Source of the DNA: Oscillospiraceae bacterium
GTDB taxonomy: Bacteria; Bacillota; Clostridia; Oscillospirales; UBA929
Direction: 5' to 3'
DNA: 6,283 nucleotides
Assembly (NCBI GenBank): GCA_031282535.1
Contig: JAITDM010000223.1
Coordinates: 1 to 6,283, forward strand
Numbering within the stretch: the stretch's first letter is position 1; the number at the start of each line of letters is the position of its first letter. Shown here piece by piece: positions 1 through 4,888 of this stretch. Below the pieces are notes generated by a model, which worked only from the letters and a program-made list of their open reading frames with translations, did no database searches and was not told where the DNA came from. The position numbers and the translations under genes were made by a program.

Positions 1-347
1 CCTTCCGGCGCAGGACCACAGGCAATCTCAATCAGTTTTGCTTCGCTACGGCCATCAAGTTTCCGACGCGCCTGGTCAGAATTGCTGTTGCGATTGTATG
101 TGAGTACCTTGTCAAGGCCACCCTCACAATAATCTTTTACAGTTTTGCCGACCGTAGCCATACAGATACCATTTGATCTTGCGCTCTGTTCATGGGTCAG
201 AACCTTGCCGTGAGCTTCATCAATATCGATCAACACCTGACATCTACGCCGTATGGTCCTTGAAGTCCTCTCCTTGCGAATGATGGATTTCAATAATTGA
301 AGCTCCTCTTCCGAGAGTGTGACGCTATACTTTTTGGGCCTCCCCAT
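1..347 (-). CDS. IS630-family transposase, N-terminal part (runs off left edge)
   Basis: Reading from the ATG at 347 down to 1 gives 115 whole codons without a stop, beginning MGRPKKYSVTLSEEELQLL. The GRPKKYSVTLSEEE opening, the basic segment RTSRTIRRRCQVLI (about residues 28-40) and the helix-turn-helix-like stretch around residues 50-72 match the N-terminal DNA-binding region of IS630-family (Tc1/mariner-like) transposases. The DDE catalytic domain would lie beyond the left edge, so intactness cannot be judged. Family knowledge: these enzymes cut and paste their element into TA dinucleotides. The Shine-Dalgarno is weak (AAGGG, about 4 nt before the ATG). A candidate promoter and a leader hairpin lie upstream. 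The gene reads away from the ylxM-ffh operon. The alternative is a stand-alone HTH regulator, but the opening is characteristic of the transposase. Family assignment is fairly secure; activity is unknown. Confidence 0.82.
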   Translation of the reverse strand, partial: MGRPKKYSVTLSEEELQLLKSIIRKERTSRTIRRRCQVLIDIDEAHGKVLTHEQSARSNGICMATVGKTVKDYCEGGLDKVLTYNRNSNSDQARRKLDGRSEAKLIEIACGPAPE

Positions 348-359
348 TTCCCTTCACCA

Positions 360-388
360 CCGTTTCTTTTTATCTTACCATGAAACGG
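360..388 (-). repeat. 7-bp inverted repeat in transposase leader
   Basis: CCGTTTC at 360-366 pairs perfectly with GAAACGG at 382-388 across a 15-nt loop. It lies between the candidate transposase promoter and its start codon, so the RNA could form a hairpin just before the ribosome-binding region. Hairpins in this place often damp transposase expression in insertion sequences; that role is inference here. No T-run follows it, so it is not a standard terminator. Confidence 0.5.
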
Positions 389-401
389 CTATTTATGCAA
401 T

Positions 402-433
402 ATTTTAGCAAAATAATTTCACCTATTTGTCAA
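402..433 (-). promoter_or_regulatory. Candidate promoter for the IS630 transposase
   Basis: On the minus strand a perfect TTGACA (433-428) is followed 20 nt later by TAAAAT (407-402), which is preceded by TGC as an extended -10. The spacing is longer than the ideal 17, which the extended -10 could offset. Transcription would begin near 395 and run into the transposase. The TTGACA overlaps the stop codon of the DUF4279 fragment, so the -35 probably lies at the very end of the insertion sequence. Prediction from motifs only. Confidence 0.4.
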
Positions 434-552
434 CGATACAGTACACTAGTACGAGATGGTATTATATTTAGTTGTTCAGTAATATCATCTAGATCAGCAT
501 TTTTCCCACTCAAAACAAAAGCAATCCTTATTTCAGAATTCTGTAAATCCAT
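430..552 (-). pseudogene. DUF4279-like gene, 5' stump cut off by the IS630 element
   Basis: From ATG at 552 to TGA at 430 the minus strand encodes 40 residues, starting MDLQNSEIRIAFVLSGKNAD and ending in IIPSRTSVLYR. The pattern of a beta strand with a 'sG' turn, then DLDDITEQLNI-PSRT, matches the start of DUF4279 proteins, in which acidic residues, an 'IT..L.I.P' segment and an 'RT' recur. Those proteins usually have well over 100 residues and unknown function, so this is only the first third. A good Shine-Dalgarno (AGGAG at 567-563, 10-nt spacing) supports a once genuine start. The reading stops where insertion-sequence-like sequence begins, with TTGACA overlapping the stop codon. The stretch is much richer in A and T than the downstream operon, consistent with transfer. 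Family assignment rests on about 30 residues and is tentative. Confidence 0.5.
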
Positions 553-627
553 AACGAAACAACTCCTATCATGGAATATGCAATCCAGTTGAAACAAAGA
601 CTCCATCTTTAGATTGCAAGTCAGAGC

Positions 628-648
628 ACCACCACTTCAAGTGGTGGT
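628..648. repeat. Perfect 10-bp palindrome (first of a pair)
   Basis: ACCACCACTT at 628-637 and AAGTGGTGGT at 639-648 are exact reverse complements around one central base, so either strand can fold into a stable stem with a small TTCAA-like loop. Only 8 nt separate it from a second perfect palindrome. Paired short GC-rich hairpins next to a 'TTTGACAT'-type spacer resemble the subterminal structures of IS200/IS605-type elements or their non-coding derivatives. No tnpA or tnpB gene is present nearby, so this would be a remnant or a small non-autonomous element. Confidence 0.55.
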
Positions 649-656
649 TTGACATT

Positions 657-671
657 GGCCCTATAAGGGCC
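657..671. repeat. Perfect 6-bp palindrome (second of a pair), possible terminator
   Basis: GGCCCT at 657-662 and AGGGCC at 666-671 pair exactly around an ATA loop. Read on the plus strand it is followed by a T-rich tail (TCATTTTTGTG), giving a weak resemblance to an intrinsic terminator. Read on the minus strand it directly abuts the TGA at 674-672 of a gene fragment but lacks a T-run. With its neighbour at 628-648 it could equally be part of an IS200/IS605-like end. The two readings cannot be separated from this sequence alone. Confidence 0.5.
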
Positions 672-791
672 TCATTTTTGTGATTTTTGGAAATAGTCAT
701 ACCAATAGTTGGCCGAATCAACTCTTTCTTGCAACTCCTTGGTACCGTCATCAGATTTGTCAGCGTGTGCATGGAAAATTAACGCCAAATC
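672..791 (-). pseudogene. Unrecognised C-terminal gene fragment
   Basis: A minus-strand frame from 791 to the TGA at 674-672 reads 39 residues, beginning DLALIFHAHADKSDDGTKEL and ending in NYWYDYFQKSQK. It has no plausible start codon and is in a different frame from the Rhs core that ends at 779, which it slightly overlaps. The composition (acidic and lysine-rich, then an aromatic NYWYDYF cluster) looks like a real protein C-terminus rather than a chance frame, but I do not recognise the family. It may be the tail of a downstream gene fused to the Rhs remnant by deletion, or the remains of the variable C-terminal cassette of the Rhs protein after a frameshift. Both are inference. Confidence 0.3.
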
Positions 792-1080
792 GACTTCAGA
801 TAGTACAATCCGCTCTCTTCGTCAAACGTATACCCGCTGTAGCGGTACGGGTTGTCCGCCGTGCCGGTCTGTTCCTTGTGTACACCGAACGCGTCGTAGT
901 AGTACGTCGCCTGTACCGTATTATATCCGTAAGCGTATCGCGTTGTCAAGTTGTTTGCCGTCTTGTTCATGCGGAGGCCGTCGCCATTGTATACGTGCGT
1001 CGTCGTCTCCCCATCCACAGTGGAGGAAATCATGTTGCTCCATACAAGGCGCACTGTGTCGTCCGGCTGCTCCGGCTCTG
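779..1080 (-). pseudogene. Rhs/YD-repeat protein core, remnant
   Basis: The minus-strand frame ending at the TAA at 781-779 contains the hallmarks of the Rhs repeat-associated core: VDGETTTHVYNGDGLRMNK, then TYYYDAFGV, NPYRYSGYTFDEESGLYYLKS. In complete proteins this is followed by RYYDP and a variable toxin or effector tail; here it goes to IWR and a stop. The usual 40-50 residue block between the 'TTRY' and 'YDAFG' segments, containing the 'YYLYNAHGDV' type motif, is also absent, which implies an internal in-frame deletion. The frame stays open upstream to about 1246, but I see no Rhs similarity beyond about 1066. No start, signal peptide or repeats precede it. Family knowledge: intact Rhs/YD proteins are large, usually surface or secreted, and often carry toxins. 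This copy is almost certainly non-functional debris. Confidence 0.75.
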
Positions 1081-1218
1081 TGGCTGTCGGCCGGCTCTGT
1101 TCGTTGTGTTCCGCGACGACGCCGGCGGCCAATCGCCCCAGACGGATGGTGAACGCCGGGGAACGAGAAGCCGTTGATGCCGTCTTCGTCCGGGGGACGA
1201 GACCATGGCAAAAAGCTC

Positions 1219-1247
1219 TTGACAAACCGCCGCGTGTTGTGTACAAT
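1219..1247 (+). promoter_or_regulatory. Sigma-A promoter of the ylxM-ffh operon
   Basis: A perfect -35 TTGACA (1219-1224), a 17-nt spacer and TACAAT (1242-1247, five of six consensus bases) form a near-ideal housekeeping promoter. Transcription should start near 1254, giving a leader of about 45 nt before the ylxM GTG. This is the only strong promoter I see for the seven-gene cluster. It lies immediately beside, and on the opposite strand from, the decayed Rhs region. Confidence 0.8.
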
Positions 1248-1255
1248 GGTGGAGA

Positions 1256-1277
1256 TGTAAAGGAAAGTCGCTTTACA
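1256..1277 (+). promoter_or_regulatory. Leader hairpin at the 5' end of the operon transcript
   Basis: TGTAAAG (1256-1262) and CTTTACA (1271-1277) form a perfect 7-bp inverted repeat with an 8-nt loop. It begins within a few bases of the expected transcription start and ends about 10 nt before the GAGGTG Shine-Dalgarno of ylxM. It could protect the 5' end of the mRNA, serve as an operator just downstream of the -10, or affect ylxM initiation. There is no U-tract, so termination is unlikely. The structure is seen directly; the role is inference. Confidence 0.5.
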
Positions 1278-1298
1278 AAAGGCAGCGAGGTGACCGCC

Positions 1299-1667
1299 GT
1301 GAAATCGGATCCGCTGGATATGGCCTATCTGTTCGACTTTTACGCCGACCTCCTCACGGACAAACAGCGCGACTACTTTGACCTCTACTACCACCAGGAC
1401 CTCTCGCTGTCCGAGATCTCCGAGAGCGAGGGCATCACCCGGCAGGGCGTGCGCGATGTGAACGCTCGCGCCGAAAGTACCTTGCGCCATATGGAGGCGC
1501 AGCTCGGGCTCGTCGCGCGCTACAGCCGCGTGCGTGAAGCCCTGGACACCATCGCCCGGCTGTCGGAAGACCTCGTCGCCCTCTGCAACCGGGGGCTGGC
1601 CGGAGGCGACGTCCGCCAGTGCGCCGAGGAGATCCGCCGGCTGGCCGATACCAAACCCGCGGAGTGA
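1299..1667 (+). CDS. ylxM: YlxM/p13-family SRP-associated HTH protein
   Basis: A 122-residue protein with the family's typical opening 'MAYLFDFYADLLTDKQRDYF' at residues 8-27, followed by the sigma-factor-region-4-like helix-turn-helix LSLSEISESEGITRQGVRDV (35-54). YlxM proteins are encoded directly upstream of ffh in Gram-positive bacteria and are thought to bind SRP components and modulate the particle; the mechanism is not settled. I chose the GTG at 1299 because GAGGTG (1287-1292) sits 6 nt before it; the GTG at 1290 and the ATG at 1320 are alternatives. The C-terminal 40 residues (about 80-122) form a charged helical extension. It is the first gene after the promoter, and a 100-nt gap separates it from ffh. 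Confidence 0.88.
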   Translation: MKSDPLDMAYLFDFYADLLTDKQRDYFDLYYHQDLSLSEISESEGITRQGVRDVNARAESTLRHMEAQLGLVARYSRVREALDTIARLSEDLVALCNRGLAGGDVRQCAEEIRRLADTKPAE

Positions 1668-1767
1668 GTCCGCACGGCGCCCAAGCACAAGGCTGCCGGC
1701 GCCGAATATATCAATCCGGGGCGTCCCCGCCGGTTCTAAGCCGGGAGACGCCGCAATGAGGCACAAC

Positions 1768-3120
1768 ATGGCATTTGAAGGTCTCTCCGAAAAACTGGGC
1801 AACGTCTTTAAAAAGCTGCGCGGCAAAGGCCGCCTCTCGGAGGCCGACGTCCGCGAAGCCATGCGTGAGGTGCGCCTGGCCCTGCTGGAGGCCGACGTCA
1901 GCTACAAAGTCGTCAAGGACTTCATCGCCGGCGTCACCGCCAAGGCCATCGGCGCCCAAGTGCTCGAAAGCCTGACGCCCGCCCAGATGATCATCAAGAT
2001 CGTGTGCGACGACCTGACCGCCCTGATGGGCGGCGCCGCCGCAAAACTCAGCGTCGCCCCCAAGGCGCCCACCATCGTCATGCTGGTGGGTCTGCAGGGC
2101 GCCGGCAAGACGACCAACGGCGCAAAACTGGCGGGGATGATGAAGAAACAGCAGGGCAAACGCCCGCTGTTGGTCGCCTGCGACGTCTACCGCCCGGCGG
2201 CCGTCCGGCAGCTTCAGATCGTCGGCGAGCAGCTCGGGCTCCCCGTCTTCGAGCGCGGACAGTCTGACCCCGTCGAGATCGCGCGGGAGGCCGTCGCCCA
2301 CGCCGTGCGGCACGGAAACGACATGGTCTTCCTCGACACCGCCGGCCGGCTGCACATCGACGAGGCGCTGATGGACGAGCTGCGGCGCATCAAGGCCGCC
2401 GTTTCGCCGCACGAGATCCTGCTGGTCGTCGACGCGATGACAGGGCAGGACGCCGTGTCGGCCGCCGCCGCCTTCAACGAGGCGCTGGGCATCGACGGCG
2501 TACTGCTGACCAAGCTGGACGGGGACGCGCGCGGCGGCGCCGCGCTGTCGGTGCGCGCCGTGACGGGCAAGCCCGTCAAATTCTGCGGCACCGGCGAAAA
2601 ACTGGGCGACATCGAAGTCTTCCACCCCGACCGCATGGCCTCCCGCATCCTCGGCATGGGCGACATGCTGACGCTCATCGAAAAGGCCGAACGCAGCTTT
2701 GACAACGAAAAGGCCCGGGAACTGGAGAGCCACCTGCGGAGCAACCGCTTCACGCTGACGGACTTTTACGACCAGCTGGTGCAGCTGCGCGGCATGGGGT
2801 CGCTCTCCGACGTACTCGGCATGATGCCCGGCCTCGACAAACGGGCGCTCGCCGGCGCGAAACTCGACGAGCGGGCGCTGTCGCGCACCGAGGCCATCAT
2901 CCTTTCGATGACGGCGCAGGAGCGCGAAAACCCCGCCATCCTCAATTCCTCGCGCAAACGCCGCGTGGCCGCCGGCAGCGGCACCCGCGTGGAGGAGATC
3001 AACAAACTGCTCAAACAGTTCGAGATGATGCGCCAGATGAGCCGCCGCATCATGGGCGCCGGCGGCAAACCGCCCAAGGGCGGCAAAAAGAACCGCGGTC
3101 TTCCCTTCGGGTTTTCGTAA
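1768..3120 (+). CDS. ffh: Signal recognition particle protein Ffh (SRP54 GTPase)
   Basis: A 450-residue cytoplasmic GTPase that binds 4.5S/6S RNA and signal sequences on nascent chains and docks with FtsY for co-translational targeting to SecYEG. The N domain (about 1-95) starts MAFEGLSEKLGNVFKKLRGK and has the ALLEADV motif. The G domain shows G1 GLQGAGKT (108-115), the insertion-box motif CDVYRPAAVRQL, G3 DTAGR (190-194), G4 TKLDGDARGG (from 248) and G5 GTGEKLGDIEVF. The C-terminal M domain has the finger-loop region GMGSLSDVLGMMPG and the RNA-binding segment RRVAAGSGTRVEEINKLLKQ, ending in a glycine/lysine-rich tail. Length is normal for the family. I chose the ATG at 1768 for the conserved MAFEGLS start and GAGG 6 nt before it; the in-frame ATG at 1756, with GGGAG upstream, would add four residues. 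The start is 100 nt after ylxM with no terminator between, and rpsP follows after 58 nt. Confidence 0.97.
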   Translation: MAFEGLSEKLGNVFKKLRGKGRLSEADVREAMREVRLALLEADVSYKVVKDFIAGVTAKAIGAQVLESLTPAQMIIKIVCDDLTALMGGAAAKLSVAPKAPTIVMLVGLQGAGKTTNGAKLAGMMKKQQGKRPLLVACDVYRPAAVRQLQIVGEQLGLPVFERGQSDPVEIAREAVAHAVRHGNDMVFLDTAGRLHIDEALMDELRRIKAAVSPHEILLVVDAMTGQDAVSAAAAFNEALGIDGVLLTKLDGDARGGAALSVRAVTGKPVKFCGTGEKLGDIEVFHPDRMASRILGMGDMLTLIEKAERSFDNEKARELESHLRSNRFTLTDFYDQLVQLRGMGSLSDVLGMMPGLDKRALAGAKLDERALSRTEAIILSMTAQERENPAILNSSRKRRVAAGSGTRVEEINKLLKQFEMMRQMSRRIMGAGGKPPKGGKKNRGLPFGFS

Positions 3121-3133
3121 GGGGTCCTCCCCT
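3120..3133 (+). other. Small intercistronic hairpin between ffh and rpsP
   Basis: AGGGG (3120-3124) and CCCCT (3129-3133) pair around a TCCT loop, starting on the last base of the ffh stop codon. No T-run follows, so it is unlikely to stop transcription. It could mark the 3' end of the ffh message after processing or slow its decay, letting ffh and rpsP be expressed at different levels. The structure is seen; the role is inference. Confidence 0.35.
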
Positions 3134-3178
3134 GCCGTACGATACACAAAAAACAACTACACAGGAGGTCAAATCACC

Positions 3179-3418
3179 ATGGTCAAGTTGAGACTCAGAC
3201 GGATGGGCGCCAAAAAAGCTCCCTTTTACCGCATCGTGGTGGCCGATTCCCGCTACCCGCGCGACGGCCGCTTCATCGAGGAGATCGGCACCTACGATCC
3301 TCTGAAAGACCCGGCGGAGATCCACGTAAACGGCGAACGCGCGCTCGAGTGGATCCGCACGGGCGCGCAGCCCACCGATACCGTAAAATTTCTTCTCAAA
3401 AAAGCGGGTGTTCTCTGA
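3179..3418 (+). CDS. rpsP: 30S ribosomal protein S16
   Basis: A 79-residue protein of standard length, opening MVKLRLRRMGAKKAPFYRIV and containing VADSRYPRDGRFIEEIGTYD (21-40) and ERALEWIRTGAQPTDTVKFL (53-72), the family's signature segments. S16 binds 16S rRNA early in 30S assembly. A full AGGAGG (3163-3168) lies 10 nt before the ATG, the strongest ribosome-binding site in the window, as expected for a highly made ribosomal protein. Its TGA shares one base with the ATG of khpA (TGATG), suggesting translational coupling. Confidence 0.98.
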   Translation: MVKLRLRRMGAKKAPFYRIVVADSRYPRDGRFIEEIGTYDPLKDPAEIHVNGERALEWIRTGAQPTDTVKFLLKKAGVL

Positions 3419-3663
3419 TGTTGCAAGAAGAACTGAAAGAACTCCTCACCTATGTGGCGCGCCACCTCGTGGATGAGCCCGACGCGGTCTCCGTGACCGT
3501 GACCGAGCGGGGCGACGACCTCGTGCTGGAGCTGCGCGTGGCCGCCGCCGACATGGGCAAGGTGATCGGCCGCCAAGGGCGCGTCGCCAAAGAGGTGCGC
3601 ACCCTGATGAAGGCCGTCGGCCAGCGCGCCGACACCAAGGTCTCCGTCGAGATCGTGGAGTGA
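3418..3663 (+). CDS. khpA: KH-domain RNA-binding protein KhpA (YlqC)
   Basis: An 81-residue single KH-domain protein. The GKVIGRQGR segment (47-55) holds the diagnostic GxxG loop (GRQG, 51-54), flanked by the beta strand DDLVLELRVAA and the helix VAKEVRTLMKAV. KhpA pairs with the Jag-type protein KhpB in Firmicutes and binds many RNAs, with effects on cell size and division in streptococci. The ATG at 3418 overlaps the rpsP stop codon by one base, so translation is probably coupled and no separate Shine-Dalgarno is needed; the reading frame is open upstream but only as a shadow of rpsP. Between rpsP and rimM is the standard location of this gene in Gram-positive genomes. Confidence 0.95.
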   Translation: MLQEELKELLTYVARHLVDEPDAVSVTVTERGDDLVLELRVAAADMGKVIGRQGRVAKEVRTLMKAVGQRADTKVSVEIVE

Positions 3664-3677
3664 CGGGGGCCGCCTCT

Positions 3678-4172
3678 ATGGACAAGCAGTTTTTGGAGGC
3701 CGGCGTCATCGTGGGTACGCACGGCGTGCGGGGTGAAGTGCGCCTGAACCCCTGGTGCGACGACGTCGCCTTCCTCTCCGGCCTCAAAACGCTCCACATC
3801 GCCGGCCGGGCGTATGCCCTGCTCTCGGCCCGTCCGCACAAACACCTGGCGCTGCTCCGGTTCGAGGGCGTGGACGACGTGACGGCGGCGCAGGCGCTGC
3901 GCGGCCAGGTGGTGTACGCGGACCGCGCGGAGGCCGCCCTTCCGGAAGGCCGTTTCTTCATCCGGGACCTGATCGGCCTTTCGGTGGTGGACTGCGCCTC
4001 AAAACAGCCGGTCGGCACGCTGACGGACGTCTGGCAGCAGCCGGCGCACGACGTCTATGTCGTGCGCGACGCCGAGGGGCGCGAGCATCTCATCCCCAAC
4101 GTGCCGGCGTTTGTCCAAGAGATCGACTGGCCCGGGCGGACGATCCGGGTGACGCTCATCGAGGGGATGTGA
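3678..4172 (+). CDS. rimM: Ribosome maturation factor RimM
   Basis: A 164-residue protein that assists maturation of the 30S head by binding S19 and free 30S particles. The N-terminal RimM barrel has GVIVGTHGVRGEVRLNPWCD (9-28) and RFEGVDDVTAAQALRG (61-76). The C-terminal PRC-barrel begins near 93 with FFIRDLIGLSVVD and ends with LIPNVPAFVQEID. I chose the ATG at 3678, 14 nt after khpA, with a G-run (3665-3669) 8 nt before it. A GTG at 3660 overlapping the khpA stop is possible and would add six residues. The stop is 5 nt before trmD. Length is normal and all conserved parts are present. Confidence 0.96.
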   Translation: MDKQFLEAGVIVGTHGVRGEVRLNPWCDDVAFLSGLKTLHIAGRAYALLSARPHKHLALLRFEGVDDVTAAQALRGQVVYADRAEAALPEGRFFIRDLIGLSVVDCASKQPVGTLTDVWQQPAHDVYVVRDAEGREHLIPNVPAFVQEIDWPGRTIRVTLIEGM

Positions 4173-4177
4173 CCGAC

Positions 4178-4882
4178 ATGCGCGTGGACATCCTGACACT
4201 TTTTCCCGACGCCGTCGAGGCCATGATGGGCGCCAGCATTTTGGGGCGCGCCCGCGAACGCGGACACCTCGCCATCCACTGCCACCAGATCCGCGACTAC
4301 ACCGCCAGCAAACAAAAGCAGGTGGACGATTACCCGTACGGCGGGGGGCTCGGCATGATTCTGCAGGCCGAGCCGCTCTATTGCTGCCTGCAGCATGTGT
4401 GGAAGGTGGCCGGCCGCGGGCACACCATCCTGCTCAGCCCGCAGGGCGCGTTGCTGAACCAGAATACGGCCCGGCGGCTCGTCACACACCCGCATCTCAT
4501 CCTGGTGTGCGGCCACTACGAGGGTGTGGACGAACGCTTCATCGAGGCCTGCGTGCAGGAAGAAATTTCCATAGGCGACTATGTGCTCACCGGCGGGGAG
4601 ATCCCTGCCATGGCGCTGTGCGACGCCGTCTGCCGTCTGGTACCCGGCGTACTGGCCGACGAAGACAGCTTTACGGGCGAGAGCCATTGGGCCGGTCTGC
4701 TCGAGTACCCGCAGTACACGCGCCCGGAGTTTTGGCAGGGGCGCGCGGTGCCGCCCATCCTGTTGGGGGGGCACCACAAAAACATCCAGGCGTGGCGCCA
4801 GGCGCAGTCCGAAGAACGCACCCGCCTCCGCCGCCCGGATCTATGGGCCCGCTATTTGGAAACACAGGGCCGGGGGGGCTGA
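4178..4882 (+). CDS. trmD: tRNA (guanine-37-N1)-methyltransferase TrmD
   Basis: A 234-residue SPOUT-class enzyme that transfers a methyl group from S-adenosylmethionine to N1 of G37 in tRNAs reading CNN codons plus some others, preventing +1 frameshifting. The start MRVDILTLFPDAVEAMM is typical. Trefoil-knot and SAM-site motifs are present: DDYPYGGGLGM (50-60), CGHYEGVDERF (111-121) and SIGDYVLTGGE (131-141). The likely catalytic aspartate is D163 in EDSFTGE, followed by LLEYPQYTRP and GGHHKNIQAWR. The ATG at 4178 has GAGGGG (4161-4166) 11 nt upstream, inside the rimM 3' end. The stop is 6 nt before msrA. Length agrees with the family. Confidence 0.97.
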   Translation: MRVDILTLFPDAVEAMMGASILGRARERGHLAIHCHQIRDYTASKQKQVDDYPYGGGLGMILQAEPLYCCLQHVWKVAGRGHTILLSPQGALLNQNTARRLVTHPHLILVCGHYEGVDERFIEACVQEEISIGDYVLTGGEIPAMALCDAVCRLVPGVLADEDSFTGESHWAGLLEYPQYTRPEFWQGRAVPPILLGGHHKNIQAWRQAQSEERTRLRRPDLWARYLETQGRGG

Positions 4883-4888
4883 CAAACG

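Noticed and set aside
380..592. A 70-residue plus-strand open frame in the AT-rich stretch
   Set aside because: No Shine-Dalgarno and no family pattern; the minus strand of the same stretch holds a better supported DUF4279-like stump.
680..1177. Overlapping plus-strand open frames across the Rhs region
   Set aside because: They are antisense shadows of the Rhs core, with arginine/cysteine-rich low-quality translations and no start signals.
1..1250. A possible CRISPR array or complete defence system in the accessory patch
   Set aside because: No spaced direct repeats or effector genes; the contents are explained by transposase, Rhs and other gene fragments.
1668..1767. The ylxM-ffh gap as a riboswitch or small RNA
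   Set aside because: Only short GC-rich pairings are visible, with no recognisable conserved RNA architecture or terminator.
3120..3133. Hairpin after ffh as an intrinsic terminator
   Set aside because: Only a 5-bp stem and no following T-run; more likely a minor processing or stability element.
1711..3156. A very long (481-codon) minus-strand open frame opposite ffh
   Set aside because: It mirrors the ffh coding frame in GC-rich DNA; the translation is rich in H, G, A and R without recognisable motifs, while ffh has every conserved motif.
4055..4777. A 240-codon minus-strand open frame opposite trmD and rimM
   Set aside because: Shadow of trmD created by high third-position GC; no family features or ribosome-binding site.
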